From contig NZ_CP071501.1 in assembly GCF_017354985.1 (NCBI RefSeq), positions 3,325,001 to 3,389,000 of the forward strand: DNA of 64,000 nt. Reading direction: 5' to 3'. Below are positions 23,894 to 31,899 of the stretch, piece by piece. The notes beneath the pieces were generated by a model, which saw only the letters and a program-made list of their open reading frames with translations, searched no databases and was not told the DNA's origin. Positions within the stretch are counted from its first letter, which is position 1. Each line of letters opens with the position of its first letter. The translations under genes were made by a program, and so were the position numbers. Source of the DNA: Shewanella cyperi (GTDB taxonomy: Bacteria > Pseudomonadota > Gammaproteobacteria > Enterobacterales > Shewanellaceae).

Positions 23894-24274
23894 ATGGACA
23901 GAGCCTTTATTATCACTGGCTTGGCTTACGCCATCCTCGGCATGTGTCTTGGCATAGTGATGGCCGCCAGCAATGACCACGGTCAGCTGGTAACCCATGC
24001 CCACATCATGCTGGCCGGTTTTGTGGTGTCCTTCCTTTATGGCCTGTGCCACAAGCTGTGGCTCAATAACCTGTGCAACTTGCTAGCCAAGGTGCAATTC
24101 GGCGCCCATCAGGCCGGTATGGTGCTGATGGCAGTGGGCCTGTTCCTGCTGTACGGCAAATATGTGGCTCCCGAGACCATAGAGCCTGTGCTTATCCTCT
24201 CGTCCCTGCTGGTGCTGACCGGCATGGTGCTGATGGCCGTGATGTTTATCCGCACCCCGGCCAAGGCCACCTGA
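23894..24274 (+). CDS. Small four-helix membrane protein resembling cytochrome oxidase subunit I
   Basis: 126 residues, four hydrophobic helices (about 6-26, 34-54, 70-90, 98-120). The second begins THAHIMLAGFVV and is followed by LYGLCHKLW: the His-x-His at a helix start and a later His in the next helix resemble haem-ligating helices of the heme-copper oxidase/cbb3 subunit I family in its single-domain forms. Whether haem is bound cannot be told. A start ATG is preceded by AAGGTAAT. It lies between the DNAJ-related gene and a pirin remnant, with no other respiratory genes nearby. Function unknown. Confidence 0.7.
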   Translation: MDRAFIITGLAYAILGMCLGIVMAASNDHGQLVTHAHIMLAGFVVSFLYGLCHKLWLNNLCNLLAKVQFGAHQAGMVLMAVGLFLLYGKYVAPETIEPVLILSSLLVLTGMVLMAVMFIRTPAKAT

Positions 24275-24284
24275 GAGTTTTGGG

Positions 24285-24436
24285 TCAGAGACTCAGCTCG
24301 CCGAACTTGCCCTGCTGCTTTTCTTGCTAACAGCCGCGGATGGTCTGCTGGATTTCCGCCTGGTTGTTCATCACAAAGGGGCCCATCTGTACTATGGCCT
24401 CCCTGATGGGATTGCCGCCAAACAGCGGCACCCCGG
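24285..24436 (-). pseudogene. Remnant of a duplicated pirin 3' end
   Basis: About 150 bases that copy the last 50 codons of the adjacent pirin gene with point changes (compare 24474-24620). Read on the minus strand it gives LFGGNPIREAIVQMGPFVMN and QAEIQQTIRGC, then a TAG in frame, then QQGKFGELSL and TGA. There is no start, no upstream domain and the copy ends abruptly near 24436. It is a decayed tandem duplicate, left by unequal exchange or repeat-mediated deletion of a second pirin gene. Confidence 0.85.
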
Positions 24437-24469
24437 CCAGAGCCTGAAAGCATCCAAGGTCAAAGCCCC

Positions 24470-25318
24470 TCAGAGGCTCTGCTCGCCGAACTTGCCCTGC
24501 TGGTAGTCGCGGATGGCCTGCTGGATTTCCGCCTGGGTGTTCATCACAAAGGGGCCCATGTGCACTATGGCCTCCCTTATGGGATTGCCGCCAAACAGCA
24601 GCACTCCAGCCCCCTGGTCCCCAGCGATAAACTCGCTTTCCGCAGGCTCCAGCTGCAAGTATTCACCGGCGAAATAGCTGCGGCCCTGACTGTCTTTAAG
24701 CTCACCGCTGTGGATATAGACCCCGGCAAAACCGAAACCGCTAAAGTCCACCTTTGCCCGGCCTTGTGGTTCCAGGCTGAGATCTGCGACGGCGCCATCG
24801 GCCGCCAGCCCCTGGATCAGCCCGTCAACCTTTTCCCCCTCAAATTGCCATTGGCCGCCCAAAGGATACAGGCTGGCACCGCGGCCATTGTCGTGACGGG
24901 GTTTGGCCATGGCGCTGCTGTCCTGATAGCGGGCCGGACGCATCTTGTCTTTAGCGGGCATGTTGAGCCAGATCTGGAAGCCGTGCAGGCCTTCTTTGGC
25001 ATCGGCCAAGGGCATTTCCGAGTGAATGACGCCCGAGCCGGTGCTCATCCACTGCACATCACCGGCCCGGATGGCACGCACATTGCCCATGTGGTCACGG
25101 TGCTCAAAGCCACCCTTGCGGATATAGGTGAAGGTCTCGATGCCGCGGTGCGGGTGGGGCGGGAAACCGCCGATATAGTCACTGCTGTCGTCGGATTTGA
25201 TTTCATCGACCATGAGGAAGGGGTCGAGCTGCAGCCGCTCGAAGTCGGCCACCCGACGGATGTTGACGCCATCGCCGTCCATGGCCGGACGGGCGAATAA
25301 ACGATGTTTGATTTGCAT
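24470..25318 (-). CDS. Pirin family protein
   Basis: 282 residues started at 25318 (GGAGGTGAGT before ATG); the frame's first ATG 23 codons upstream is in a palindromic control region. Bicupin fold. The N-terminal cupin has the iron ligands in PPHPHRGIET and HRDHMGN, and the helper block WMSTGSGVIHSE; the C-terminal cupin contains VYIHSGEL and LLFGGNPIREAIV. Such proteins can be quercetinases or regulators (as with mammalian pirin); activity here is unproven. A truncated second copy of its 3' end follows directly. Confidence 0.9.
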   Translation of the reverse strand: MQIKHRLFARPAMDGDGVNIRRVADFERLQLDPFLMVDEIKSDDSSDYIGGFPPHPHRGIETFTYIRKGGFEHRDHMGNVRAIRAGDVQWMSTGSGVIHSEMPLADAKEGLHGFQIWLNMPAKDKMRPARYQDSSAMAKPRHDNGRGASLYPLGGQWQFEGEKVDGLIQGLAADGAVADLSLEPQGRAKVDFSGFGFAGVYIHSGELKDSQGRSYFAGEYLQLEPAESEFIAGDQGAGVLLFGGNPIREAIVHMGPFVMNTQAEIQQAIRDYQQGKFGEQSL

Positions 25319-25361
25319 ACTCACCTCCTGGGAATTGGGAGCAGCATACACCCGACTTTGG

Positions 25362-25397
25362 CGAAAGAATATTGCAAAATAGCGCAATATTCTTTCG
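25362..25397. promoter_or_regulatory. 14-base-arm palindrome upstream of pirin
   Basis: CGAAAGAATATTGC and GCAATATTCTTTCG separated by 8 bases; perfect 14-bp arms, 44 bases upstream of the pirin start and 15 bases past the yheV stop. AT-rich with no T run, so operator more likely than terminator. Confidence 0.5.
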
Positions 25398-25411
25398 ATT
25401 TAAGCGAAGTG

Positions 25412-25609
25412 TCAGTCGGGCTTGAACACACCTATCACGGCGCCGGAGGCCTGTTTGGCGACCTGCGCTTCCGCCTGTTGCTCGCGATAATCGCACTCGA
25501 CACACTCGACGGTTTCAACCCCATGGTCCTTGAACAGCACTATGCTGTCCTTGGCACCGCACTTGGGACACTTGGCCCCGGCGACAAATCGTTTCTTGGT
25601 TATGCTCAT
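25412..25609 (-). CDS. yheV: YheV family zinc-ribbon protein
   Basis: 65 residues with CPKC and CVEC pairs (about 14-17 and 36-39), a four-cysteine zinc ribbon with a C-terminal Ala/Gln tail. In E. coli yheV sits beside yheS (kefB-kefG region); here it is divergent from yheS, which supports the call. Function unknown; small zinc-binding protein. Confidence 0.88.
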   Translation of the reverse strand: MSITKKRFVAGAKCPKCGAKDSIVLFKDHGVETVECVECDYREQQAEAQVAKQASGAVIGVFKPD

Positions 25610-25747
25610 CTTGCTCGGTCCTGAAGGATACTGACGCTATTGTGCCACAGAAGCGCCCCCCGGTGGCAATGGCGCCGCCCTTGCTGGATGCGCGGGGCGA
25701 ACTTGGTTATCATGCAACCCTTTGCACGCACCCAATAACGGAAGTCC

Positions 25748-27655
25748 ATGATCACCATCTCCCAGGCGGAACTCATCCGCGGCAGCAAGACCCTGCTGGA
25801 AGACGCCAACCTCACCATTTATCCGGGCCACAAGGTGGGCCTGGTGGGCGCCAACGGCACCGGCAAGTCTTCCCTGCTGGCGCTGATCCAGGGCAAGCTG
25901 TCACTGGACAAGGGTGACATCAGCGTCCCCCGGGAATGGCGCCTGGCCTCTGTGGCCCAGGAGACGCCGGCGCTGGAAATCTCGGCTCTCGAGTATGTGC
26001 TCGACGGTGACCAGGAATTCCGCGAACTGGAGCAGGCCCTGGCCCAAGCCGAGCACAGCAATGACGGCCACGCCATCGCCGAGCTGCACGGCAAGCTCGA
26101 TGCCATAGGCGGTTACAGCATCCGTGCCCGCGCCGGTGCCCTGCTGGCGGGTCTGGGTTTCTCCGAGGCCCAACAAGGCGCCAGCGTCAAACACTTCTCC
26201 GGTGGCTGGCGTATGCGACTCAACCTGGCCCAGGCCCTGCTGTGCCGCTCAGATCTGCTGCTGCTCGACGAACCCACCAACCACCTCGACCTCGACACCA
26301 CCTTCTGGCTCGAGGACTGGATCAAGAGCTATCCCGGCACCTTGGTGCTCATCAGCCACGACCGCGACTTTATCGACGCCCTGGTGGACGAAATAGTCCA
26401 CGTGGAAAACCAAAAGCTGAATTTCTACAAGGGCAACTACAGCACCTTCGAGCGCACCCGCGCCGAGCGCATGGCCCAGCAACAGGTGGCCTTTGAGCGT
26501 CAGCAGCGGGAAAAGGCCCATATGCAGTCCTTCGTAGACCGCTTCCGCTACAAGGCCAGCAAGGCCAAGCAGGCCCAGAGCCGTTTGAAGGCGCTGGAAA
26601 AAATGGCCGAGTTGCTGCCGGCCAAGGCCGACAACCCGTTCCAGATGGAATTTCGCGAACCCACAGCCCTGCCAAGCCCGCTGGTGAAGATGGAAAACGT
26701 CGCTGTGGGCTACCCAGGCAAACAGATACTCGGCAAGGTGCATCTGAACCTGGTGCCCGGCGCCCGCATCGGCCTGCTGGGCCGCAACGGTGCCGGTAAG
26801 TCGACCCTGATCAAACTGCTGTCCGGTGAACTGGCGCCCATGACCGGCCTGTACGAGCCCAACCCCGGGCTGCACATAGGCTATTTTGCCCAGCATCAGC
26901 TGGAATACCTGCATCTGGACGACAGCCCACTGATGCACCTGCAACGGCTGGCACCGGATGCCCGCGAGCAGGAGCTGCGGGACTTCCTCGGTGGCTTCGG
27001 CTTCCGCGGTGATATGGCACTGGAGCCCGTGGGTCCCTTCTCCGGCGGTGAAAAGGCCCGCCTGGTGCTGGCCCTGCTGGTGTGGCAACGCCCCAACCTG
27101 CTGCTGCTCGACGAACCCACCAACCACCTGGATCTGGAAATGCGCCACGCCCTGACCATGGCGTTGCAAACCTTCGAGGGCGCCATGGTGATAGTGTCGC
27201 ACGACAGGCACCTGCTGCGACTGACCTGCAGCGACTACTATCTGGTGGACGATGGCCAGGTGCAAAGCTTCGATGGCGATCTGGACGATTACCATCAGTG
27301 GTTGCTGGATGCCGCCCGCGCCGCCAACGCCAAGGCCGCCGAGGCCGGCGATAAACCGGCCCAGGACAAGAAGGCCCAGAAGCGTTTGGAAGCCGAGTTG
27401 AGGCAAAAGCTGTCACCGCTGAAAAAACAGCAGGCCAAGCTGGAAACCGAGCAGGCCAAGCTCACAGAGCGGCTGGCGGAGATTGAAAACCGCCTGGCGG
27501 ATACCGGCCTGTACGAGGCCGCCAACAAGGCGGAGCTGACGGCAATACTGGCCGAACGTACCGATCTCAGCCAGCGCCAGGAAGACAGCGAGCTGCAATG
27601 GCTGGAATTGCAGGAGCAAATCGATGCCATGGAGCAACAGGTGCTGGAGGCCTGA
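25748..27655 (+). CDS. yheS: ABC-F ATPase YheS
   Basis: 635 residues, two ABC domains without any membrane segment. First Walker A GANGTGKSS and second GRNGAGKST; each has the LSGG-type signature (FSGGWRMR, FSGGEKAR) and Walker B LLLLDEPTNHLDL. The inter-domain linker has the Lys-rich interaction arm (SKAKQAQSRLK) and a C-terminal coiled-coil tail (570-635) that would touch the ribosome. ABC-F proteins act on the translating ribosome's tRNA exit and peptidyl-transferase sites. Very close to E. coli YheS along its length. Expected role: ribosome rescue of problem peptides (inferred from family). Confidence 0.93.
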   Translation: MITISQAELIRGSKTLLEDANLTIYPGHKVGLVGANGTGKSSLLALIQGKLSLDKGDISVPREWRLASVAQETPALEISALEYVLDGDQEFRELEQALAQAEHSNDGHAIAELHGKLDAIGGYSIRARAGALLAGLGFSEAQQGASVKHFSGGWRMRLNLAQALLCRSDLLLLDEPTNHLDLDTTFWLEDWIKSYPGTLVLISHDRDFIDALVDEIVHVENQKLNFYKGNYSTFERTRAERMAQQQVAFERQQREKAHMQSFVDRFRYKASKAKQAQSRLKALEKMAELLPAKADNPFQMEFREPTALPSPLVKMENVAVGYPGKQILGKVHLNLVPGARIGLLGRNGAGKSTLIKLLSGELAPMTGLYEPNPGLHIGYFAQHQLEYLHLDDSPLMHLQRLAPDAREQELRDFLGGFGFRGDMALEPVGPFSGGEKARLVLALLVWQRPNLLLLDEPTNHLDLEMRHALTMALQTFEGAMVIVSHDRHLLRLTCSDYYLVDDGQVQSFDGDLDDYHQWLLDAARAANAKAAEAGDKPAQDKKAQKRLEAELRQKLSPLKKQQAKLETEQAKLTERLAEIENRLADTGLYEAANKAELTAILAERTDLSQRQEDSELQWLELQEQIDAMEQQVLEA

Positions 27656-27681
27656 GCAGGATGGCTCATCAGGGAGCAAAA

Positions 27682-28119
27682 ATGGATTGCGAGGGATTGT
27701 GGCCCAGCTGCGAGCAGCGCTATCACAGGCACAGCGCACTGTGCCTTGCGCTGCAGGATGAGCATGGCGTCAACGTCAACTTGTTGTTGCTGGCGGCCGA
27801 GCTCGATACGCGCAGGCTGACGCTGACCCAGCAGGATTGGCAGGGTTTGCTGGATGAGGCCCGACAATGGGACGAGCGCCTTATTGCCCCCTTTCGCCGG
27901 CTGCGGCGTCTCGCCAAGCCCAATCTGGAGCCGGCCGAATATCAGCAGATGCTGGATGTGGAACTGATGATGGAGCGCAAGGTGCAACAGCTGCTGCGCT
28001 GTCGTTTGGAACAGCTAACAGCATCCGAGCACCTCTCTGACCCAACCACCGATAACCTGGGGCGCTATCTCGGCCACTTTGGCCTGAAGGCAGACCAGGC
28101 CGCCGCCCTGCGCGACTAA
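27682..28119 (+). CDS. TIGR02444-type small protein
   Basis: 145 residues from the ATG at 27682 (GGGAG at 6 bases), 26 bases past yheS. Mostly helical (ARQWDERLIAPFRRLRRLAK, a helix at 60-80), cytoplasmic, no metal motif. Resembles the TIGR02444 family that is often found beside yheS in Shewanella and relatives; family name from memory. No known function. The two genes are likely cotranscribed, and the gene is convergent with the GMC oxidoreductase. Confidence 0.75.
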   Translation: MDCEGLWPSCEQRYHRHSALCLALQDEHGVNVNLLLLAAELDTRRLTLTQQDWQGLLDEARQWDERLIAPFRRLRRLAKPNLEPAEYQQMLDVELMMERKVQQLLRCRLEQLTASEHLSDPTTDNLGRYLGHFGLKADQAAALRD

Positions 28120-28156
28120 GCCCCAATTCTTCGCTCAATCCCTCAAGCCCAAGCTA

Positions 28157-29761
28157 TTACGTCTGAGCCTTGCCGGCTGCCGTCAACTCGGTCGCCAGGG
28201 CGCTGGCATTGTGGGCACTGATGGCGTAGATGGACAGCTGGGGATTGGCCCCCAAACTGGTGGGAAACACAGATCCATCCATCACCGACAGGTTTTCCAG
28301 ATAATGGCTGCGGCCAAACCCATTGACCATGGCCTGACGCCTGTCTTCCCCCATGGGGCAACCGCCCATCACGTGTGCCGAAGCCACCACGGTTTTTAAC
28401 GGCGCCAGGGTCATGTCGGCAATCGCGGCCTTGGCCTCGGCCCAGGAATTCAACATGCCCATACCCTCACTCATGGGCATGACCTTGCGGGCCCCGGCGG
28501 CAAACTGCAGCTCGGCCATGCTGGCAAAGGCGCGGCGGGCCGCCCGCCAGAACAGCTCATTCAAAGGGTAATCCAGCTTGAAGGACTCACCATCGAGGCT
28601 GACACTGCCGCCCTGACTCTCGGGATGGAAACCGTCCCGGACCAGGGCAATCACCACCTGCAGCCGGTTGAAGTTGGCCATCAGCTCGGCGTGGCTGCGA
28701 CCATAACCCAGGGTCTTGGAGGCCAGCAGCATGGGATGCACAGGTGGCACCTCCAGCTTGTACCCCAGCTCACCGTCAGCGCCCTGCTGCCAGACAAACT
28801 GGTCCGAATAAATGGATTGGGGCGCGCCGCTGTGGCCATTGATGGCCTCGTCGAACAGGGCGCCGCTGAGCAGGGTTGGATGCAGGAAGGTGCGCTTGCC
28901 TATCAGCTCATAGGGATCGGCCAGGCGCGATCTCAGCATCAGCACCGGGGTATGTATGGCACCGGCCGCGAGGATATAGTGCCGCGCCTTGAGCATCACC
29001 TGGTGCCCCGTGGGTCTCAGGGACTCGTCCAGTGCCTGGGCACGGATGCCGTACACCTGGTCCTTGTGATGCTCAATCTCCACCGCCCGCACCCGGCTCA
29101 GCAGTGTACCGCCCCCGTCCAGCGCGGCGGGAATGGTGGTCACCAACATGGATTGCTTGGCGTTGACCGGGCAGCCCATGCCGCAATAGCCTGTGTTCCA
29201 GCAGCCCAGCACGTTGCGGTGAATATGGGTAAAGTCCCAACCCAGATTGACGCAGCCCTGCATCAGGGCCCCATTGTTGCGGTTGACCTGGTACTGCCAC
29301 TCGCTGATATTGAGTCGCTGCTCGCTGCGCTCAAACCAGGGCAACAGCGACTGGGGCGTCAGCTCCTTGACCCCATGGTGTCTGGCCCAGTGTGCCAAAG
29401 TCTGTTCCGGGGTGCGGATGCAGGTGGTCCAGTTGATGGTGGTGGAACCGCCCACGGCCCGGCCCTGGAAAATGCCTATGGCCTTGTCGGCGGTCTTCAT
29501 GGCCGCGGCCTGCTGATACAGATTGGGATAGGCGTGGCGCTCCTCCATATCGAAGTCGCTGGAGGACTTGAGCGGCCCGGCTTCCACCATGATCACCTTA
29601 AGGCCCGCCTCGGTCAGGATCTCGGCGGCGGTGCCGCCCCCGGCCCCGGTGCCTATGATGACCACATCGGCCTCCAGGGTCAGATCATGCTCCAGCAGGG
29701 CACCATCGAGGTACTGCCAACCGGCCGCCAGGCCCGTGAGTATGGGATCCACTACGGCCAT
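28157..29761 (-). CDS. GMC family FAD-dependent oxidoreductase
   Basis: 534 residues. FAD dinucleotide fold VIIGTGAGGGTAAE (34-47; GxGxxG at 37-42), the GMC signature GRAVGGSTTINWT near 99-111, and a C-terminal active-site block with the His in SAHVMGGCPMG and the Asn in LSIYAISAHN. No signal peptide of its own. Two CxxxxC/CxxxC-type cysteines (LGCWNTGYCGMGCP) resemble the group that uses a Tat-exported small subunit. The upstream gene overlaps by 1 base (TAATG) and encodes such a Tat protein, so a periplasmic or membrane-associated alcohol/sugar/sterol dehydrogenase complex is inferred. Substrate unknown; this unit interrupts the yheS-yheT order. Confidence 0.88.
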   Translation of the reverse strand: MAVVDPILTGLAAGWQYLDGALLEHDLTLEADVVIIGTGAGGGTAAEILTEAGLKVIMVEAGPLKSSSDFDMEERHAYPNLYQQAAAMKTADKAIGIFQGRAVGGSTTINWTTCIRTPEQTLAHWARHHGVKELTPQSLLPWFERSEQRLNISEWQYQVNRNNGALMQGCVNLGWDFTHIHRNVLGCWNTGYCGMGCPVNAKQSMLVTTIPAALDGGGTLLSRVRAVEIEHHKDQVYGIRAQALDESLRPTGHQVMLKARHYILAAGAIHTPVLMLRSRLADPYELIGKRTFLHPTLLSGALFDEAINGHSGAPQSIYSDQFVWQQGADGELGYKLEVPPVHPMLLASKTLGYGRSHAELMANFNRLQVVIALVRDGFHPESQGGSVSLDGESFKLDYPLNELFWRAARRAFASMAELQFAAGARKVMPMSEGMGMLNSWAEAKAAIADMTLAPLKTVVASAHVMGGCPMGEDRRQAMVNGFGRSHYLENLSVMDGSVFPTSLGANPQLSIYAISAHNASALATELTAAGKAQT

Positions 29762-30360
29762 TACAGCCCTCCAGGGTTAGGGGTTGGCAGCGGTTCGTTT
29801 TCGGTCTGGCTGCTGTCGGGTTGAACAGGCAAAGCGGCTGCAGCAGGCGGATTGGCACCGCTGCCAAACAGGTCCGGCTTAACATAGTTGAGCCCGCTCC
29901 AATGCTCGGGGCAGCCGTAAAAACTGGTCAACACCAGCTCCCTGAGTCCCAGGTAAGCCTGCTGGGCCAAGGCCAGAAAATGGCCACGCCAGGCTTCCAG
30001 CATGGCCCCGAGTTCGGTGGGGCTGCGCAGCAGCAGCGGTGTCATACTGCCGGTGAGCAGCAAGAGACCAAAACGGTTCTCCAGCGCCTCCAGCAATTGC
30101 TCCAGTTCGGCTTGTTGCTCCGCTGGCAGCAGACTGATACTGACGGCGATGGCATCGAGGGTGCGGTTTTCGGCGGCGACGCGGGGACCCGCCACCTCGG
30201 GCAGGGCGCCGTCCAACAGCACCGGCAGCAGGGCGGCAAACAACAACCTGTGGCCGCTGTCGTCGCTTGGCAGCTCAAGGGACGGCCGATAAAAGTGGCT
30301 GCCGAGCGCCAGTGCTGCCGTGCCCCCCAGGGCCGTGAGAAGAAAGGTGCGTCTGTCCAT
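29761..30360 (-). CDS. Tat-exported small subunit (gluconate 2-dehydrogenase subunit 3-like)
   Basis: 199 residues. Begins MDRRTFLLTALGGTAALALG, a short twin-arginine signal (RR at 3-4). The rest is helical, with a Pro/Asn-rich tail (about 175-199). This is the organisation of the small subunit of FAD gluconate/alcohol dehydrogenases, which carries the catalytic GMC subunit across the membrane piggy-back. Coupled by 1-base overlap (TAATG) to the GMC gene. I assign it by context, size and signal; sequence similarity to gluconate dehydrogenase subunit 3 was not testable here. Confidence 0.75.
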   Translation of the reverse strand: MDRRTFLLTALGGTAALALGSHFYRPSLELPSDDSGHRLLFAALLPVLLDGALPEVAGPRVAAENRTLDAIAVSISLLPAEQQAELEQLLEALENRFGLLLLTGSMTPLLLRSPTELGAMLEAWRGHFLALAQQAYLGLRELVLTSFYGCPEHWSGLNYVKPDLFGSGANPPAAAALPVQPDSSQTENEPLPTPNPGGL

Positions 30361-30475
30361 CGAGTTCCTCTGCCTGCACCCGGCGGATCCGGCAGGCCTG
30401 TGTTACAATCCCGTGAACTGACAATTAAACACACGTTTTATTTCCGGGCAAGCCCCGGACTCGGTGATCCAGACC

Positions 30476-31438
30476 ATGAGCCACAGTTTTACTGCCCCCT
30501 GGTGGGCAAGAAATCCACATCTGCAGACCATATTACCTGTCTTGACCAAGGTCCCCAGACCCAAACTGCAACGTGAACGTCTGGAACTGCCGGATGGCGA
30601 TTTTCTCGATCTCGACTGGCAGCAGACCCCGGCCGACGGTGAGCCCGTGCTGGTGCTGATCCATGGTCTGGAAGGCAGTGCCCAATCCCACTACGCCAGG
30701 CGCATGTTGCTGGAGTGCCGCAATCAGGGACTGGCGGCCGTGGTGCATCACCACAGAAGTTGCTCGGGCATGCCCAACCGCCTGCCCCGCAGCTACCACA
30801 GCGGCGACACCGAAGATTTGGCCTTCAGCTTGCGGCACATAGCCGGGCGTTTCCCCCACTCACCGCTGTTGGCCGTGGGCTACAGCCTGGGGGGCAACGT
30901 GCTGGCCAAGTTTCAGGGCGAACAGGGCGAGCACAGTCCGCTGACGCGGGCCGCCGTGGTCTCGGCGCCCCTGACCCTGAGTGCCTGCGCCAAGCGTTTG
31001 GAAAAGGGTTTCTCCCGGGTATACCAGAGTTATCTGCTGCGCCAACTGCAACAGAAGCTGCGCGCTAAAATCGCCAATCCGGCCATGCAAATGCCGGTGA
31101 GCGCCGACAAGGTGGACAGCCTGAATACCTTCAAGGAATTTGATGACAAGGTGACGGCACCCTTGCATGGTTTTACCGGGGTGGATGACTATTACCACAG
31201 GGCCAGCGGTCTGCCCTTTCTGGGCCGCATCGCCAGCCCCACCCTGATTCTGCATGCAGCGGACGACCCTTTTATGACTGAGGCGGTGATCCCGACCCAG
31301 GCGCAGCTGTCGGGGGCGGTGCACTATGAACTTTATCCACACGGTGGCCACGTGGGCTTTATCGATGGCGGTCATCCGTTCAAGCCGCGCTATTTTCTTG
31401 AGCGCCGTGTGCTGGCCTTTTTAACCGACAGGAGCTGA
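30476..31438 (+). CDS. yheT: YheT family alpha/beta-hydrolase
   Basis: 320 residues. Long N-terminal helix block (ARNPHLQTILPVL), then an esterase-type alpha/beta-hydrolase: oxyanion HGLEGSAQ near 64-71, nucleophile elbow VGYSLGGN (Ser at about 140), the acidic residue in HAADDPFM and the His in HGGHVGF. These blocks match E. coli YheT closely. Substrate unknown; predicted cytoplasmic or membrane-associated. Start: ATG 30476 chosen, a GTG four codons earlier is possible, and neither has a strong ribosome site. Two bases separate it from yheU, one transcript. Confidence 0.9.
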   Translation: MSHSFTAPWWARNPHLQTILPVLTKVPRPKLQRERLELPDGDFLDLDWQQTPADGEPVLVLIHGLEGSAQSHYARRMLLECRNQGLAAVVHHHRSCSGMPNRLPRSYHSGDTEDLAFSLRHIAGRFPHSPLLAVGYSLGGNVLAKFQGEQGEHSPLTRAAVVSAPLTLSACAKRLEKGFSRVYQSYLLRQLQQKLRAKIANPAMQMPVSADKVDSLNTFKEFDDKVTAPLHGFTGVDDYYHRASGLPFLGRIASPTLILHAADDPFMTEAVIPTQAQLSGAVHYELYPHGGHVGFIDGGHPFKPRYFLERRVLAFLTDRS

Positions 31439-31440
31439 AC

Positions 31441-31680
31441 ATGCTGGTTCCCTATGACGCCTTACTGCAACTGCCCAATGAGACCCTGGACAACTTGATC
31501 CGCGAATACCTGCTGACCCAGGTGGAGGACGGCGGCTTCGACAGCCTAGGTGACATGAGCGCCGCCGTGGCCCAGTGCCGAGCCGCCCTGAAACGCGGCG
31601 AATTGGTGGTGGAATATGCCGAGGAGCAGGAAAGCATCGCCATACGTCAGCGGCAACATACGGCCCCCGGGACTTATTGA
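31441..31680 (+). CDS. yheU: YheU family protein
   Basis: 79 residues. Small acidic cytoplasmic protein of unknown function, conserved downstream of yheT as in E. coli. The block ETLDNLIREYLL and the LKRGELVVEY segment match YheU (72 residues there). ATG follows the yheT stop after 2 bases with GGAGCTGAAC in front. Confidence 0.88.
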   Translation: MLVPYDALLQLPNETLDNLIREYLLTQVEDGGFDSLGDMSAAVAQCRAALKRGELVVEYAEEQESIAIRQRQHTAPGTY

Positions 31681-31899
31681 CCCCGGCAGCCCCGGTAACT
31701 TATAACTAGGGCGTGTTAACGTTTTGTGATTGGATTTTGCTCGCCCTGGTGAGCCTAGATCGCCCCAGTGAGCCGTGACCGCCTTAGCGGGGCATTGTTC
31801 ACGAAGGAAGGGATCACGAAACAAGAAACCAAGTGTAGTCATGCTAAATGAGCGACCAGTGACCACAAACAAAGTGTCGCCAAAGCAACAGGAACCCCG
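31681..31899. other. Gap between yheU and prkB with tandem near-repeats
   Basis: 219 bases with no gene. Two 15-base copies TCGCCCyrGTGAGCC sit at 31741 and 31760, and a third, degenerate GC-rich copy follows near 31779. A GGCGTGTTAACG segment stands before them. Possibly a small insertion or an unrecognised 5' structure of prkB. Confidence 0.4.

Noticed and set aside
26249-27406. 385-codon frame opposite yheS
   Set aside because: Antisense shadow of a strongly conserved gene.
28625-29824. 399-codon frame opposite the GMC gene
   Set aside because: Antisense shadow; His/Gln/Gly-rich, no known fold.
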